Shown: positions 34,184 to 43,098, counted from the stretch's first letter. The stretch is DNA of 64,000 nucleotides from an uncultured Christensenella sp. (GCA_910578195.1 CAJTOY010000004.1:119475-183474), one strand, 5' to 3'. Notes: generated by a model from the sequence alone, not told the origin. Program-made: numbers and translations.

Positions 34184-35929
34184 TTATGCGTTTTTGAATT
34201 GAAATTCGTATAAATTCCTGTAAATTCCGCCTTTTTCGATAAGCTCGGCATGGGTGCCGCGCTCCTCTATGCCGTTCGCGGTGACGACGATTATTTCGTC
34301 GGCGTTTTTGACCGTCGAAAGACGGTGCGCGACGACCAGCGTCGTTCTGCCTTGCGAAAGCTTGGAAAGGGAGTCCTGAATAAGCATTTCGGTCGCGTTG
34401 TCGAGGGCGGATGTCGCCTCGTCGAGAATTAAAATGGGCGGATTTTTCAAAAACGCGCGCGCAATCGAAATTCTCTGTTTCTGCCCGCCCGAAAGCTTCA
34501 CGCCGCGCTCGCCCACGTTAGTGTCGTAACCGTCGGGCAAGCTCAAAATATATTCGTGTATGTTCGCGCGCTTTGCCGCTTCTTCGATTTCTTTCTGCGA
34601 AGCCTCGAAATTTCCGTAGGCTATATTTTCGCGTATCGTGCCGTTGAAGAGGAATACGTCTTGCTGGACTATGCCGATATTTTTACGAAGCGCCGCCCGC
34701 TTCAAATCTTTCACGTTGAAGCCGTCGATGGTGATTTCCCCGCCGTCGGTCTCGTAAAACCTCGGTATAAGGTGGCAAATCGTAGTCTTTCCGCCGCCCG
34801 ACGGACCCACCAGCGCGGTGGTCTTTCCCGCGGGTATTTTCATTGAAAACCCGCTTATGACTCTTTCGCCCTCGTCCGAGCTGTAACCGAAGCTGACGTT
34901 GTCGAAAACTATTTCGCCTTTCAGCCTTTCGGGTTCGACCGCGTTCGGGCTTTCCTCCTCGGGCGGTATGTCGAGTATTTCGCAGAACCGTTTAAAGCCC
35001 GTCGCTCCCCCCTGAATTTCCTCGTAAATGACGCTCAGCGTGCGGATGGGCGCGATTAGCGTGCTTATATACAGCACGAATGCCGCGAATTCGCCCGTAT
35101 CGATTTTACCGTAGTAGTAGAACAGTCCGCCCGCAAGCAGAACGGCGAAATACAAAAAGTCGAGCAAAAAATTCATCGAAGAGAAGAATTGCCCCATGAC
35201 CTTGTACTGTCGGCTTTTCGCTTTTACGAAACTTTGGTTGCCTTTTTCGAACTTTCCGCTTTCGTGCGCTTCGGAATTGTACGCGCGCGAAACCCTCACG
35301 CCCGAAACCGCGCTTTCGATATCGGCGTTTATTTCGCCTTGCGCGACCCTCACTTCGGCGTAGACCTTGTTCATGCGTCGGCGCATCAATACCGTGGTGA
35401 GCACGATAAACGGTACAAACGCGAAAACAATCAGCGTGAGCCACACGTTTATAAACGCAAGCATTATAAACGCGCCGATAATTGTTACGAACGAGAGGAA
35501 CACGTCCTCGGGTCCGTGGTGCGCAAGCTCGGCGATTTCGAACAAATCGTTTGTTATACGGCTCATTATCACGCCCGTTTTATTGTTGTCGAAATAAGAA
35601 AACGGCAGCCTTTGAAGGTGTGTGAACAGCTGTCTGCGCATATCCGCTTGCATCCTCAGCCCGACGATGTGCCCCCAGTACTGCAACACGAAGTTTAAAA
35701 ATGCCTTTATAACGTACACGGCGAGCAGTACACCCGCGCCCGTCAGAAGTAAAATAATCAGCTTGTTCGGAACGTAGTTGTTGATAATTTCTTTTGTTAT
35801 AAAGGGATAGGCGAGGTTGAAAACCGAAATTAAAAACGCGCAGACCATATCTATTGCGAACAGCCCTCTGTGCGGTCGGTAGTAGCCGATAAACCTTCTC
35901 AAAAGCCCCTTTTTATTTTCCTTTTTCAT
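34184..35929 (-). CDS. ABC exporter, fused permease-ATPase
   Basis: 581 residues, the usual length of a homodimeric exporter half (MsbA/LmrA/YheI type). Six membrane helices lie in residues 20-310, with the family phrase RLPFSYFDNNKTGVIMSRITND. The ATPase domain has Walker A GPSGGGKTT (about 377), signature LSGGQKQR (about 480), Walker B ILILDEATS and the H-loop VAHRLST. It exports lipids, drugs or peptides; substrate unknown. Its start overlaps the end of yggS by 17 bases. Confidence 0.95.
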   Translation of the reverse strand: MKKENKKGLLRRFIGYYRPHRGLFAIDMVCAFLISVFNLAYPFITKEIINNYVPNKLIILLLTGAGVLLAVYVIKAFLNFVLQYWGHIVGLRMQADMRRQLFTHLQRLPFSYFDNNKTGVIMSRITNDLFEIAELAHHGPEDVFLSFVTIIGAFIMLAFINVWLTLIVFAFVPFIVLTTVLMRRRMNKVYAEVRVAQGEINADIESAVSGVRVSRAYNSEAHESGKFEKGNQSFVKAKSRQYKVMGQFFSSMNFLLDFLYFAVLLAGGLFYYYGKIDTGEFAAFVLYISTLIAPIRTLSVIYEEIQGGATGFKRFCEILDIPPEEESPNAVEPERLKGEIVFDNVSFGYSSDEGERVISGFSMKIPAGKTTALVGPSGGGKTTICHLIPRFYETDGGEITIDGFNVKDLKRAALRKNIGIVQQDVFLFNGTIRENIAYGNFEASQKEIEEAAKRANIHEYILSLPDGYDTNVGERGVKLSGGQKQRISIARAFLKNPPILILDEATSALDNATEMLIQDSLSKLSQGRTTLVVAHRLSTVKNADEIIVVTANGIEERGTHAELIEKGGIYRNLYEFQFKNA

Positions 35930-36572
35930 AATTCCTCTCTCCGAAAATCGCCGTGCCGAGGCGTATGAGATTGCTTCCCGCGTTTATGCAAAGTTCGTAA
36001 TCGCCGCTCATGCCCATCGACAGATATTCGAAATTTTCGTCCATTAAACTCTCGTATAAGCCACGCATTTTTCTCGCGAGCGCCGAAAGCGTTTCTTCGT
36101 CGGAGGAAAGGGGGAGCATTGCCATAAGACCCTTTATCCTCAGCGCGGGAAGCGCCTTTGTTCTGCGGTAAGCATCTCCGGCGTCGCCGTACGAAAATCC
36201 GCCTTTCGTTTCCTCGTCGCCTATATTTATTTGCAATAAAATATCCGACGTGACGCCCGCCATTTCGCTACGCGCCGACAGCGCTTCGGCGAGCGGAAGT
36301 CTGTCCACAGAGTGGTACAAATCGACCTTGCCTACAAGATATTTTATCTTGTTCGTCTGCAAATGCCCGATAAAGTGGCGGCGGGGGTTGCCCTCGATTA
36401 AGTCGAACTTGTCCTTAAATTCCTGAACGTGGTTGTCGCCGATATCGGTTATACCCGCTTTAATAGCGCGGTTGATATTTTCGGGAGTCTGTAATTTCAC
36501 CGCCGCGACAAGGGTCACTTTTTCGCCGAACGGGTTTGTTTTCGGTATGCTTTCAAGTAATTTTTCAATCAT
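35913..36572 (-). CDS. yggS: YggS/PROSC-family PLP-binding protein
   Basis: 219 residues with the PLP-binding Lys26 in VAAVK, IGDNHVQEFKDK, HFIGHLQTNKIKY and the C-terminal phosphate-binding LSMGMSGDYELCINAGSNLIRLGTAIFGER. The family buffers pyridoxal phosphate in the cytoplasm. Slightly short at the N-terminus compared with about 225-235 for the family. Its promoter ends nine bases before the ATG, so the message is leaderless; it is divergent from a MATE gene organised the same way. Confidence 0.93.
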   Translation of the reverse strand: MIEKLLESIPKTNPFGEKVTLVAAVKLQTPENINRAIKAGITDIGDNHVQEFKDKFDLIEGNPRRHFIGHLQTNKIKYLVGKVDLYHSVDRLPLAEALSARSEMAGVTSDILLQINIGDEETKGGFSYGDAGDAYRRTKALPALRIKGLMAMLPLSSDEETLSALARKMRGLYESLMDENFEYLSMGMSGDYELCINAGSNLIRLGTAIFGERNYEKGK

Positions 36573-36581
36573 ATACAGTCA

Positions 36582-36610
36582 ATTTTAAAATAAAAGATAG
36601 CCTTTGTCAA
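36582..36610 (-). promoter_or_regulatory. Promoter of yggS, leaderless arrangement
   Basis: On the minus strand TTGACA (36610-36605), 17 bases and TAAAAT (36587-36582) precede the ATG by nine bases; the leader is two to three bases with no ribosome site. Confidence 0.75.
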
Positions 36611-36620
36611 CCGAAAAGCG

Positions 36621-36649
36621 TTGACATAAATTTTATTATAGGTTAGACT
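36621..36649 (+). promoter_or_regulatory. Promoter of the MATE gene, leaderless arrangement
   Basis: TTGACA (36621-36626), 17 bases and TAGACT (36644-36649) precede the ATG at 36660 by ten bases; the leader would be about four bases. It is back-to-back with the yggS promoter. Confidence 0.7.
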
Positions 36650-36659
36650 TGTTACTCGT

Positions 36660-37994
36660 ATGCGAACGAAAATTCAGCTTTCAGACCATTTTAATTACCG
36701 AAAATTGTTGCGGTTCACTCTGCCGTCGATTTTAATGATGGTGTTCACCTCGGTGTATAGCGTGGTGGACGGCTTTTTCGTGTCGAATTACGTCGGAAAA
36801 ACCCCGTTCACCGCGGTAAACCTTATAATGCCGTTCTTAATGATTTTGGGCGCGTTCGGGTTCATGTTCGGCGCGGGCGGAAGCGCGCTTGTGTCCAAGC
36901 TTATGGGCGAGGGCGACAGGGAAAAGGCGAACAGCTGCTTTTCTCTTTTGGTGTATATCGCGGCGGCGCTCGGCGTAGTTTTGGCGGTGGCGGGTATTTT
37001 CGTCGTCCGCCCCGTGTCGGTGCTGCTCGGCGCGGAGGGGGAAATGCTGGATTACTGCGTGCTGTACGGCAGAATTATTCTGGCGGCGCTGCCCGCGTTT
37101 ATGTTGCAATTTCTTTTCCAAAGCTTCTTCGTCGCAGCCGAAAAGCCCCAGCTCGGGCTGGTTATCACGGTTGTATCGGGCATTATGAATATGGTCTGCG
37201 ACGCGCTTTTCGTCGCGCTGTTCAAATGGGGGATAGCGGGCGCCGCTGCGGCGACGGTGGCAAGCCAGGTGGTCGGCGGAGTTGTGCCCGTGATATATTT
37301 CTTCTGCCCGAACAAAAGTCTTTTAAGGCTCGGGAAAACGCGTTTCGACATAAAAGCGGTTTTAAAATCGTGCGCGAACGGCTCGTCCGAGCTGATGTCG
37401 AATATCTCGATGTCGATTGTAAGTATGATGTACAACGCCCAGCTCATGAAGTACGCGGGCGCGGACGGCGTTGCGGCGTACGGGGTTTTGATGTACGTCA
37501 ATTTCATATTCCTTGCGGCGTTTATCGGCTATTCGGTGGGCACCGCGCCCGTCATAGGCTTCAACTACGGCGCGGGCAACGGCGGCGAAATGAAGGGGAT
37601 ACTCAAAAAGAGTATGGTTATGATTTCGATTTTTTCGGTGGTCATGTGCGCGCTTGCCGAGGGGCTGGCGGGGCCGCTTGCGAAGCTGTACGTAGGCTAT
37701 GACGAAAACCTTCTGTCCTTGACGGTAAGGGCTTTCCGCTTCGCGTCGTTTTCGTTCCTGTTTTCGGGTATAGCGATATTCGGCTCGTCTTTTTTCACCG
37801 CGCTCAATAACGGACTTGTTTCGGCGCTGATATCGTTTTTGAGGACGCTAGTGTTCCAGATAGCGGCGGTTATGCTTCTTCCGCTGGTATTCGACGTCGA
37901 CGGTATCTGGATTTCCATTATCGTCGCCGAACTTCTGGCGGCGGTACTGTCCGCGATATTCATTCTCGCAAAGCGCAAAAGGTATAAGTATTGA
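36660..37994 (+). CDS. MATE-family efflux transporter (second copy)
   Basis: 444 residues, standard length, with twelve predicted helices. The opening FRKLLRFTLPSILMMVFTSVYSVVDGFFVSNYVG-type stretch and FGAGGSALVSKLMGEGDREKAN are typical of the family; it is not closely similar to the copy at 18.3 kb. It would export cations or drugs by Na+/H+ antiport. The message appears leaderless. A strong terminator follows. Confidence 0.93.
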   Translation: MRTKIQLSDHFNYRKLLRFTLPSILMMVFTSVYSVVDGFFVSNYVGKTPFTAVNLIMPFLMILGAFGFMFGAGGSALVSKLMGEGDREKANSCFSLLVYIAAALGVVLAVAGIFVVRPVSVLLGAEGEMLDYCVLYGRIILAALPAFMLQFLFQSFFVAAEKPQLGLVITVVSGIMNMVCDALFVALFKWGIAGAAAATVASQVVGGVVPVIYFFCPNKSLLRLGKTRFDIKAVLKSCANGSSELMSNISMSIVSMMYNAQLMKYAGADGVAAYGVLMYVNFIFLAAFIGYSVGTAPVIGFNYGAGNGGEMKGILKKSMVMISIFSVVMCALAEGLAGPLAKLYVGYDENLLSLTVRAFRFASFSFLFSGIAIFGSSFFTALNNGLVSALISFLRTLVFQIAAVMLLPLVFDVDGIWISIIVAELLAAVLSAIFILAKRKRYKY

Positions 37995-37996
37995 TA

Positions 37997-38025
37997 AAGC
38001 CCCCTTGGCGGGGGCTTATTTAATT
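37997..38025 (+). terminator. Terminator of the MATE gene
   Basis: An 8-bp G/C stem (37997-38004 with 38010-38017) followed by ATTTAATT separates two converging genes. Confidence 0.75.
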
Positions 38026-38934
38026 GCGTATTTTATTTATTTCTTCGGCAGTAACCGCTTCGGTTTTGCCGTACATATTCCATAAAAAGTCGAAGCCCTG
38101 TTCGGAAACCGAGCATAAATTTTCGTCTTCCTTGCCGTCGGGACTCCGTCTTTCGTCGTTTACGACAGTGCCCTTCAACGCGATGGACAAATCCTTAGCC
38201 GCCTTTGAAATGGGTTGTAAATTAATCCAGTAATGTGTGACTTCTCCGTTCGGTTTGCAGTATTTTGCAATGCGCAGATTGTTCTGGTATTCGTCCTTGA
38301 AAAACCTTATTTTTAGATTGTCGGGATTTTTGCTTGCGGACTTTATTTTCAATGCCGTCACAAGCGTATCGTCCTTTATCTTCTTTATATAATCGGTTGC
38401 GCCTCTGTTATATCTTTCCGCAACCCTTTCCAAATATTCGCGGTTGTCCTCGGTCGGGCGGGCAATGAGAAGCTGAACCTCGCAGCCGTGATTCATGCAC
38501 TCGGCGAAATTATTTTCGTAGACCTTCAAAAAGACGTCCCCGACGAGGAACATAAGCTTTATCACGCACGGAAATTTGTGTCTGTAATACGACCCGCCGA
38601 ACATTTTTTTGACGTCCGAGCTTTCGAATCTGCCCGAGCCTATGCCGTCTATGCCGAGGTCGCGCATCTTTTTCATATTAATCTGAACCGAAAACAGTTT
38701 TTGCGTGATTATCTTGGTTATCAGACCTATGAATAAGCCTATCACGATTGCGGACAGCAAATCGCTCATCAGCTCGTATAAAAGCTTGTCCCAGCCGTCG
38801 TCTTTACGGTATACGAAGTTTAAAACGACTATTCCGGCAATCAGCGCCGCCATAATAAAGATTATGAGCGCAAGCTTCCAGCTTCCGCTGGTGAAAAACT
38901 TTTTTATTCCGTCAAATTTCGATGTTTTTTTCAT
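38020..38934 (-). CDS. Two-TM membrane protein with unknown cytoplasmic domain
   Basis: 304 residues. Two hydrophobic helices (about 19-41 and 55-76) are followed by a soluble domain of some 225 residues. This contains a beta-alpha pattern (FPCVIKLMFLVGDVFLKVYENNFAECMNHGCEVQLLIARPT, about 118-160, then DNLKIRFFKDEYQNNLRIAKY) that loosely recalls phospholipase D-like or nucleotide-sensor folds; no HKD catalytic motif is seen. I do not recognise the family. The promoter ends seven bases before the ATG, so the message is leaderless. A 2TM-plus-sensor design is also seen in some anti-phage effectors, which is only a lead. Confidence 0.7.
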   Translation of the reverse strand: MKKTSKFDGIKKFFTSGSWKLALIIFIMAALIAGIVVLNFVYRKDDGWDKLLYELMSDLLSAIVIGLFIGLITKIITQKLFSVQINMKKMRDLGIDGIGSGRFESSDVKKMFGGSYYRHKFPCVIKLMFLVGDVFLKVYENNFAECMNHGCEVQLLIARPTEDNREYLERVAERYNRGATDYIKKIKDDTLVTALKIKSASKNPDNLKIRFFKDEYQNNLRIAKYCKPNGEVTHYWINLQPISKAAKDLSIALKGTVVNDERRSPDGKEDENLCSVSEQGFDFLWNMYGKTEAVTAEEINKIRN

Positions 38935-38941
38935 ATCCCGA

Positions 38942-38970
38942 ATTATACCACAGAAAAAGACTTAAAGCAA
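38942..38970 (-). promoter_or_regulatory. Promoter of the two-TM gene, leaderless arrangement
   Basis: On the minus strand TTGCTT (38970-38965), 17 bases and TATAAT (38947-38942) precede the ATG by seven bases. Confidence 0.75.
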
Positions 38971-38974
38971 TAGT

Positions 38975-39041
38975 TATGCGTTTTTGATATAACAAATATT
39001 TTAAAATATCATTTTACTTTATATTGTAATAGTGCTATAAT
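38975..39041 (+). promoter_or_regulatory. Promoter module A of ppa, shared with malic enzyme
   Basis: This 67-base stretch aligns without gaps to 40526-40592, matching at about 47 positions by hand. Identical blocks are TATGCGTTTTTG (38975), TATCATTTTAC (39007) and TATAAT (39036), with the same spacing in both. The TATAAT serves pyrophosphatase; the -35 region is weak (TTACTT), suggesting activation, perhaps by the nearby LysR protein. Confidence 0.6.
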
Positions 39042-39071
39042 CAAAAAAAATCGCACAAAGGGAGAGGAAAA

Positions 39072-39605
39072 ATGAATATCTGGCACGACGTTGACGAAAA
39101 AAGAATTACCGAAAACAAATTCGAAGCGCTTATCGAAATACCGAAAGGCAGCAAAGCCAAATACGAGCTCGACAAGGAAACGGGCTTGCTGCGCCTCGAC
39201 CGCGTGCTGTATACTTCGACGGTCTACCCCGCGAATTACGGCTTTATTCCCCGCACGCTCGCCGACGACGGCGACCCGTTGGACGTGCTCGTTTTGTGCA
39301 ACGAAATCATTTATCCCATGACCTTGGTCACCTGTATGCCGATAGGCGTAATTAAAATGATAGACGGCGGCGAGCTCGACGAAAAGATAATCGCCGTACC
39401 CTTGAACGACCCCAACTACAAGCATTATTACGACATTAAGGAGCTGCCCAAGCACGTCTTTGACGAAATGATGCACTTCTTCGAGATATACAAAACCCTC
39501 GAACACAAGACCACGACGGTCAAAGAAATCTGCCACAAATACGAGGCGATCGAGATAATCAGAAAGTGCCTTGAAAAATACAACAAAGAATTCGGCAATA
39601 AATAA
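39072..39605 (+). CDS. ppa: Inorganic pyrophosphatase, family I
   Basis: 177 residues. The signature DDGDPLDVLV (about 66-75) supplies the metal-binding aspartates; IEIPKGSKAKYELDKETGLLRLDRVL and YPANYGFIP complete the active site. It hydrolyses pyrophosphate from biosynthesis. A 24-base leader with GGGAGAGG precedes the ATG. Confidence 0.96.
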   Translation: MNIWHDVDEKRITENKFEALIEIPKGSKAKYELDKETGLLRLDRVLYTSTVYPANYGFIPRTLADDGDPLDVLVLCNEIIYPMTLVTCMPIGVIKMIDGGELDEKIIAVPLNDPNYKHYYDIKELPKHVFDEMMHFFEIYKTLEHKTTTVKEICHKYEAIEIIRKCLEKYNKEFGNK

Positions 39606-39611
39606 AATAAT

Positions 39612-39642
39612 CCGCCGCGGTATCAACCGCGGCGGCTTTTTA
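39612..39642 (+). terminator. Terminator of ppa
   Basis: A perfect 10-bp GC-rich stem (39612-39621 with 39626-39635) and CTTTTTATT. The loop holds the stop codon of the converging LysR gene, so that protein's last residues are encoded in the stem. Confidence 0.88.
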
Positions 39643-40510
39643 TTGTTCCCGTAAACTCGCGCGAAGCGTTCGTCTGCGGGTGGTGCGGGTCGGTTATCAT
39701 ACAAATTGCGCGCTCGGGCAGTTCCTTTTCGAGCGGAATTCTGAACACCTCGCCCCGCGCGATAGCCCGCTCCGCCATGCCCTGCGGCACGAACCCCAGC
39801 CCGAAATTATGCGCTATCATGGGTATTAAAAGGTCGGCGCTGTCCGCCTCGATATCGGGCGTCACCGCCAAATCGTTTTCGGTGAAAAACTCGTCGATAA
39901 ACTGCCTTAACTGCATGCTGTGCCTCAGACACACGAAGGGATAATTTTTCAGCTCGGACAGTTCCAGCGTCTTGTCTTTCAACTTCGAAAAGCTGTTGCC
40001 CGCAATTAAAATATCGTTGAACGAGCGCACTTTCACGGTGCTTAAATTTTTCGAAGCGTGGAAGGGGGTGGACACGAACGCAACGTCGACTATGCCGTTT
40101 TTCAGCCTTTCAATCGTGCCGTTGTTCGAGGCGGTGTTGATTTTCAGCTTGACGTTCGGGTGCTTTAAATGGAAGTCGTCGAGGATATCGAACAAAAAAT
40201 TATGCAGCGCGGTCACGGTCGTGCCTATGTAAATCGTGCCGCTTTCCGCGCTTATCGCGTGGTTAATCTCGTTTTCACCCTTCATAATCTGCATGTGCGC
40301 GATGCGGACGTAATCGAACAGCGTCTGCCCCTCGTGCGTGAACTCCACGCCGTTTTTCGTTCTCACGAACAGCCTGCAACCGAGCTCGGTTTCAAGGTTC
40401 TGTATCGCGCGCGTTACGGCGGGCTGGCTCGAATACAGCTCGACCGCCGCGCGCGTAATGTTCTTGTGCTTCCCGACGTAATAAAAAATTTTGTAGTACT
40501 CGTAGTTCAT
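39623..40510 (-). CDS. LysR-family transcription regulator
   Basis: 295 residues. The N-terminal winged HTH (MNYEYYKIFYYVGKHKNITRAAVELYSSQPAVTRAIQNLETELGCRLFVRTKNG-type, 1-60) is followed by the periplasmic-binding-like effector domain (about 90-290). It diverges from the malic enzyme gene, the usual arrangement for a LysR activator and its target. AGAGGA precedes the ATG. The effector may be an organic acid such as malate; this is inference. The stop codon sits in the ppa terminator loop. Confidence 0.94.
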   Translation of the reverse strand: MNYEYYKIFYYVGKHKNITRAAVELYSSQPAVTRAIQNLETELGCRLFVRTKNGVEFTHEGQTLFDYVRIAHMQIMKGENEINHAISAESGTIYIGTTVTALHNFLFDILDDFHLKHPNVKLKINTASNNGTIERLKNGIVDVAFVSTPFHASKNLSTVKVRSFNDILIAGNSFSKLKDKTLELSELKNYPFVCLRHSMQLRQFIDEFFTENDLAVTPDIEADSADLLIPMIAHNFGLGFVPQGMAERAIARGEVFRIPLEKELPERAICMITDPHHPQTNASREFTGTIKSRRG

Positions 40511-40525
40511 TGCGTTCCTCTTATA

Positions 40526-40597
40526 TATGCGTTTTTGTTATGATATCAATATAATATTATCATTTTACATTATAATACTTCGGTAGTATAATGTAAA
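40526..40597 (+). promoter_or_regulatory. Promoter/operator module B of malic enzyme
   Basis: Related to 38975-39041 with the same motif spacing. Here the second half is a 15-bp inverted repeat with one mismatch (40564-40578 with 40583-40597, loop TTCG) that embraces the -10 TATAAT (40587-40592). It is a plausible LysR-binding site. Confidence 0.6.
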
Positions 40598-40655
40598 GGA
40601 AAATGAAAATAAATTATAAAAAAAGTTACTTTTTAACATTTTTCAGGAGGAGTAT

Positions 40656-41834
40656 ATGAATTACAGAGAAGTATCTTTAACAAAGCACGGCGAGTGGAAG
40701 GGCAAAATCGAGACGGTTTGCCGCGTTCCCGTAGACAGCAGAGAGGCGCTTTCGCTTGCGTACACGCCGGGCGTAGCCGAGCCCTGCATGGCGATACACG
40801 CCGACGTCGAAAAGTCGTTCGAGCTGACCCGCCGCTGGAATACCGTTCCCGTAATCACGGACGGCACCGCGGTTTTGGGACTCGGCGATATCGGCCCCGA
40901 GGCGGGAATGCCCGTAATGGAGGGCAAGTGCGCGCTTTTTAAAGCGTTCGGCAACGTGGACGCATACCCCATTTGTCTTAGGACGAAGGACACCGAGGAG
41001 ATTATCCGCACCATTAAGGTTATGGCGGGCTCGTTCGGCGGAATTAACCTCGAAGACATTTCCGCGCCCAGATGCTTCGAAATCGAAACGAGACTTAAAG
41101 ACGAGCTGGATATTCCCGTATTCCACGACGACCAGCACGGCACGGCTATCGTATCGGCGGCGGCGCTTTTGAACGCGCTTAAACTCGCCGGTAAGAAAAC
41201 AGACGAAATCAAGCTGGTAATAAACGGCGCGGGCGCGGCGGGAATTGCGATTGCGAAATTCCTTTTGAAGCTCGGCGTTAAAAATATCGTCATGTGCGAC
41301 TTGAAGGGCGTAGTTTGCAAGGGCAACGAGTGGCTCAATTCCGCGCAGAAGGAAGTTGCGGAAATTACCAACTTACAGCACATAAAGGGCGGGCTCGCCG
41401 ACGCAATGAAGGGCGCGGACGCGTTTATCGGCGTTTCGGGCCCCCACTGCGTGACGAAGGATATGGTGAGGTCCATGGCGGATAAACCCATACTCTTCAC
41501 CTGCGCGAACCCCGTTCCCGAAATCGAGCCCTCGGACGCAAAGGAAGCGGGCGCGTTTATCGTAGGCACGGGCTCGTCCGAGCACCCCAACCAGATAAAC
41601 AACGTGCTTGTTTTCCCCGGACTGTTCCGCGGCGCGCTCGACGTGAGGGCGAGAACGGTCAATACCGAAATGATGATTGCGGCGGCGCGCGGCATAGCGG
41701 GCTGCGTGGCGGAAGGCGAGCTTTCGCCCGACTACATTCTGCCCTACGCCTACGACAAAAACGCGCACAGGGCGGTTGCGAAAGCGGTTGCCGACGCGGC
41801 GGTGAAAACGGGCGTTTCGAAGATTAGAAAATAA
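40656..41834 (+). CDS. Malic enzyme (oxaloacetate-decarboxylating)
   Basis: 392 residues, the short prokaryotic form. Visible motifs are AYTPGVAEPC (about 35-44), the substrate/metal site HDDQHGTA (about 156-163) and the dinucleotide fold VINGAGAAGIAIAKF (about 188-202). It oxidatively decarboxylates malate to pyruvate with NAD(P)+. GGAGGAG precedes the ATG. It is divergent from LysR, with a palindromic promoter between them. The cofactor preference cannot be settled by eye. Confidence 0.95.
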   Translation: MNYREVSLTKHGEWKGKIETVCRVPVDSREALSLAYTPGVAEPCMAIHADVEKSFELTRRWNTVPVITDGTAVLGLGDIGPEAGMPVMEGKCALFKAFGNVDAYPICLRTKDTEEIIRTIKVMAGSFGGINLEDISAPRCFEIETRLKDELDIPVFHDDQHGTAIVSAAALLNALKLAGKKTDEIKLVINGAGAAGIAIAKFLLKLGVKNIVMCDLKGVVCKGNEWLNSAQKEVAEITNLQHIKGGLADAMKGADAFIGVSGPHCVTKDMVRSMADKPILFTCANPVPEIEPSDAKEAGAFIVGTGSSEHPNQINNVLVFPGLFRGALDVRARTVNTEMMIAAARGIAGCVAEGELSPDYILPYAYDKNAHRAVAKAVADAAVKTGVSKIRK

Positions 41835-41837
41835 AAT

Positions 41838-41889
41838 TTTTTGTTATGCTTACGCACAACAAAATGGCGGGAGCCTTGCGGCTCCCGCC
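41838..41889 (+). terminator. Hairpins after the malic enzyme gene
   Basis: A weak stem (TTTTGTT near 41838 with AACAAAA near 41858) and a perfect 10-bp stem (41866-41875 with 41880-41889) follow the gene. The stronger one lacks a T-run, so termination may be incomplete and the lipoprotein gene downstream could receive read-through. Confidence 0.45.
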
Positions 41890-41922
41890 GACAAAACACT
41901 AACAGGAAAAGGAGGAATGGTA

Positions 41923-43098
41923 ATGAAAAGAAAGTCATTGACTGCGGCGGCATTTTTACTGTCGCTGATAGTCGTAGCGCTTGCGGCGACGCTGATATTC
42001 ACCGCTTGCAACAACGGTGAAAAAACCTCGTGGACGATAGCTGCCGACGGCGGCGAAATCAAGGCGTATTTCTCGGACAACGGCAGATACGGCTATGTTT
42101 TAAACCTCGAAGGCGAGGGCGCAATCCCCGACTACTCCTCGGAAAAGGACGCCCCCTGGTATTACCGCTCGGGCAGAATTACCGACATTAAAATTTCCGA
42201 GGGAATAACCGCGGTCGGCGCAAATGCGTTTAAGGACTGCAAAGCAAAGTCGGTCGTAATTCCCAAAACCGCGAAATCGGTCGGCGAAAACAGCTTCCAT
42301 ACGGATACGCTTGTCTGCGCCTATGAAAATATTGCCGCCCCGCAGTCGGTCAAGGTTTACCTCTATTCGGAAACCCCCGCAACGTCCGACTACTGGCATT
42401 TCAAGGGCGACGCAGCCAGCCTGTGGACGACCACAAAGGTACTTTTTATCGGCAACAGTTTTACATATTATAGCGACGTTCCGAAGCTTTTCGAACAAAT
42501 AGCAACGTCGGCGGGCGACGGAGTAATAGTAGATTCGGTCACGCAGGGCGCGTGGAACTTGACTAAATTCGCAGACCCGAACGACGAGCACGGCAAGCGC
42601 GTCGACGAAAAGCTTAAAGCGAGCAACGATTACGACGCGGTGATTTTGCAGGAGCAAAGCACGCGCCCGCTCACGAATTACAACGAGTTTCTGGCGGCGG
42701 CAAAGTCTTTGCAGAGCAAAATAAAATCAACTCAGAAAAACTGCCGCGTATACCTTTACTCGACCTGGGGCTATAAAGAGGAAGCCGAACAGAGGAAGAT
42801 AACCATTCCCGAAATGGAGGCGCAGATACGCACGGCTTATGAAAACGCGGCTTCGACAATGGGCGTAAGCGTGTCGTACGTCGGCAAGGCGTTCAGCGCG
42901 GTATATACCGATAACAAGGAAATCAACCTCTATTTCGAGGACGACAAACACCAGAGTTATGCGGGCGCGTTCCTGTCTGCCTGCGTGCACGTCGCGACGA
43001 TACTTGACACCGACCCGCGTTTTGCGGCGTTCACCGGCGAGCTGGACGAAGCAACGGCAAAGGTTTTGAAGGAAGCGGCTTTTAAGGCGGCTCACTGA
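41923..43098 (+). CDS. SGNH-hydrolase lipoprotein (DUF4886-like)
   Basis: 391 residues from the ATG at 41923, seven bases after GGAGG; an ATG at 41917 is too close to it. The leader ends in a lipobox (FTAC), so the protein is surface-anchored. A short LRR_5-like stretch (ITAVGANAFKDC..., about 90-125) precedes an SGNH-type domain with the nucleophile block FIGNSFTYYSDVP (about 172-184), VILQEQSTRP and the C-terminal Asp/His block FEDDKHQSYAGAFL. It probably removes ester groups from a glycan. It is followed at 39 and 12 bases by two more envelope genes, suggesting one unit. Confidence 0.8.
   Translation: MKRKSLTAAAFLLSLIVVALAATLIFTACNNGEKTSWTIAADGGEIKAYFSDNGRYGYVLNLEGEGAIPDYSSEKDAPWYYRSGRITDIKISEGITAVGANAFKDCKAKSVVIPKTAKSVGENSFHTDTLVCAYENIAAPQSVKVYLYSETPATSDYWHFKGDAASLWTTTKVLFIGNSFTYYSDVPKLFEQIATSAGDGVIVDSVTQGAWNLTKFADPNDEHGKRVDEKLKASNDYDAVILQEQSTRPLTNYNEFLAAAKSLQSKIKSTQKNCRVYLYSTWGYKEEAEQRKITIPEMEAQIRTAYENAASTMGVSVSYVGKAFSAVYTDNKEINLYFEDDKHQSYAGAFLSACVHVATILDTDPRFAAFTGELDEATAKVLKEAAFKAAH

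Noticed and set aside
33961..34251. 96-codon minus-strand frame over the small RNA and ABC gene end
   Set aside because: No ribosome site, low complexity and out of frame with the ABC gene; the RNA structure explains the region better.
41866..41889. Perfect hairpin after malic enzyme as a full terminator
   Set aside because: It lacks a T-run; listed only as a weak or partial terminator.
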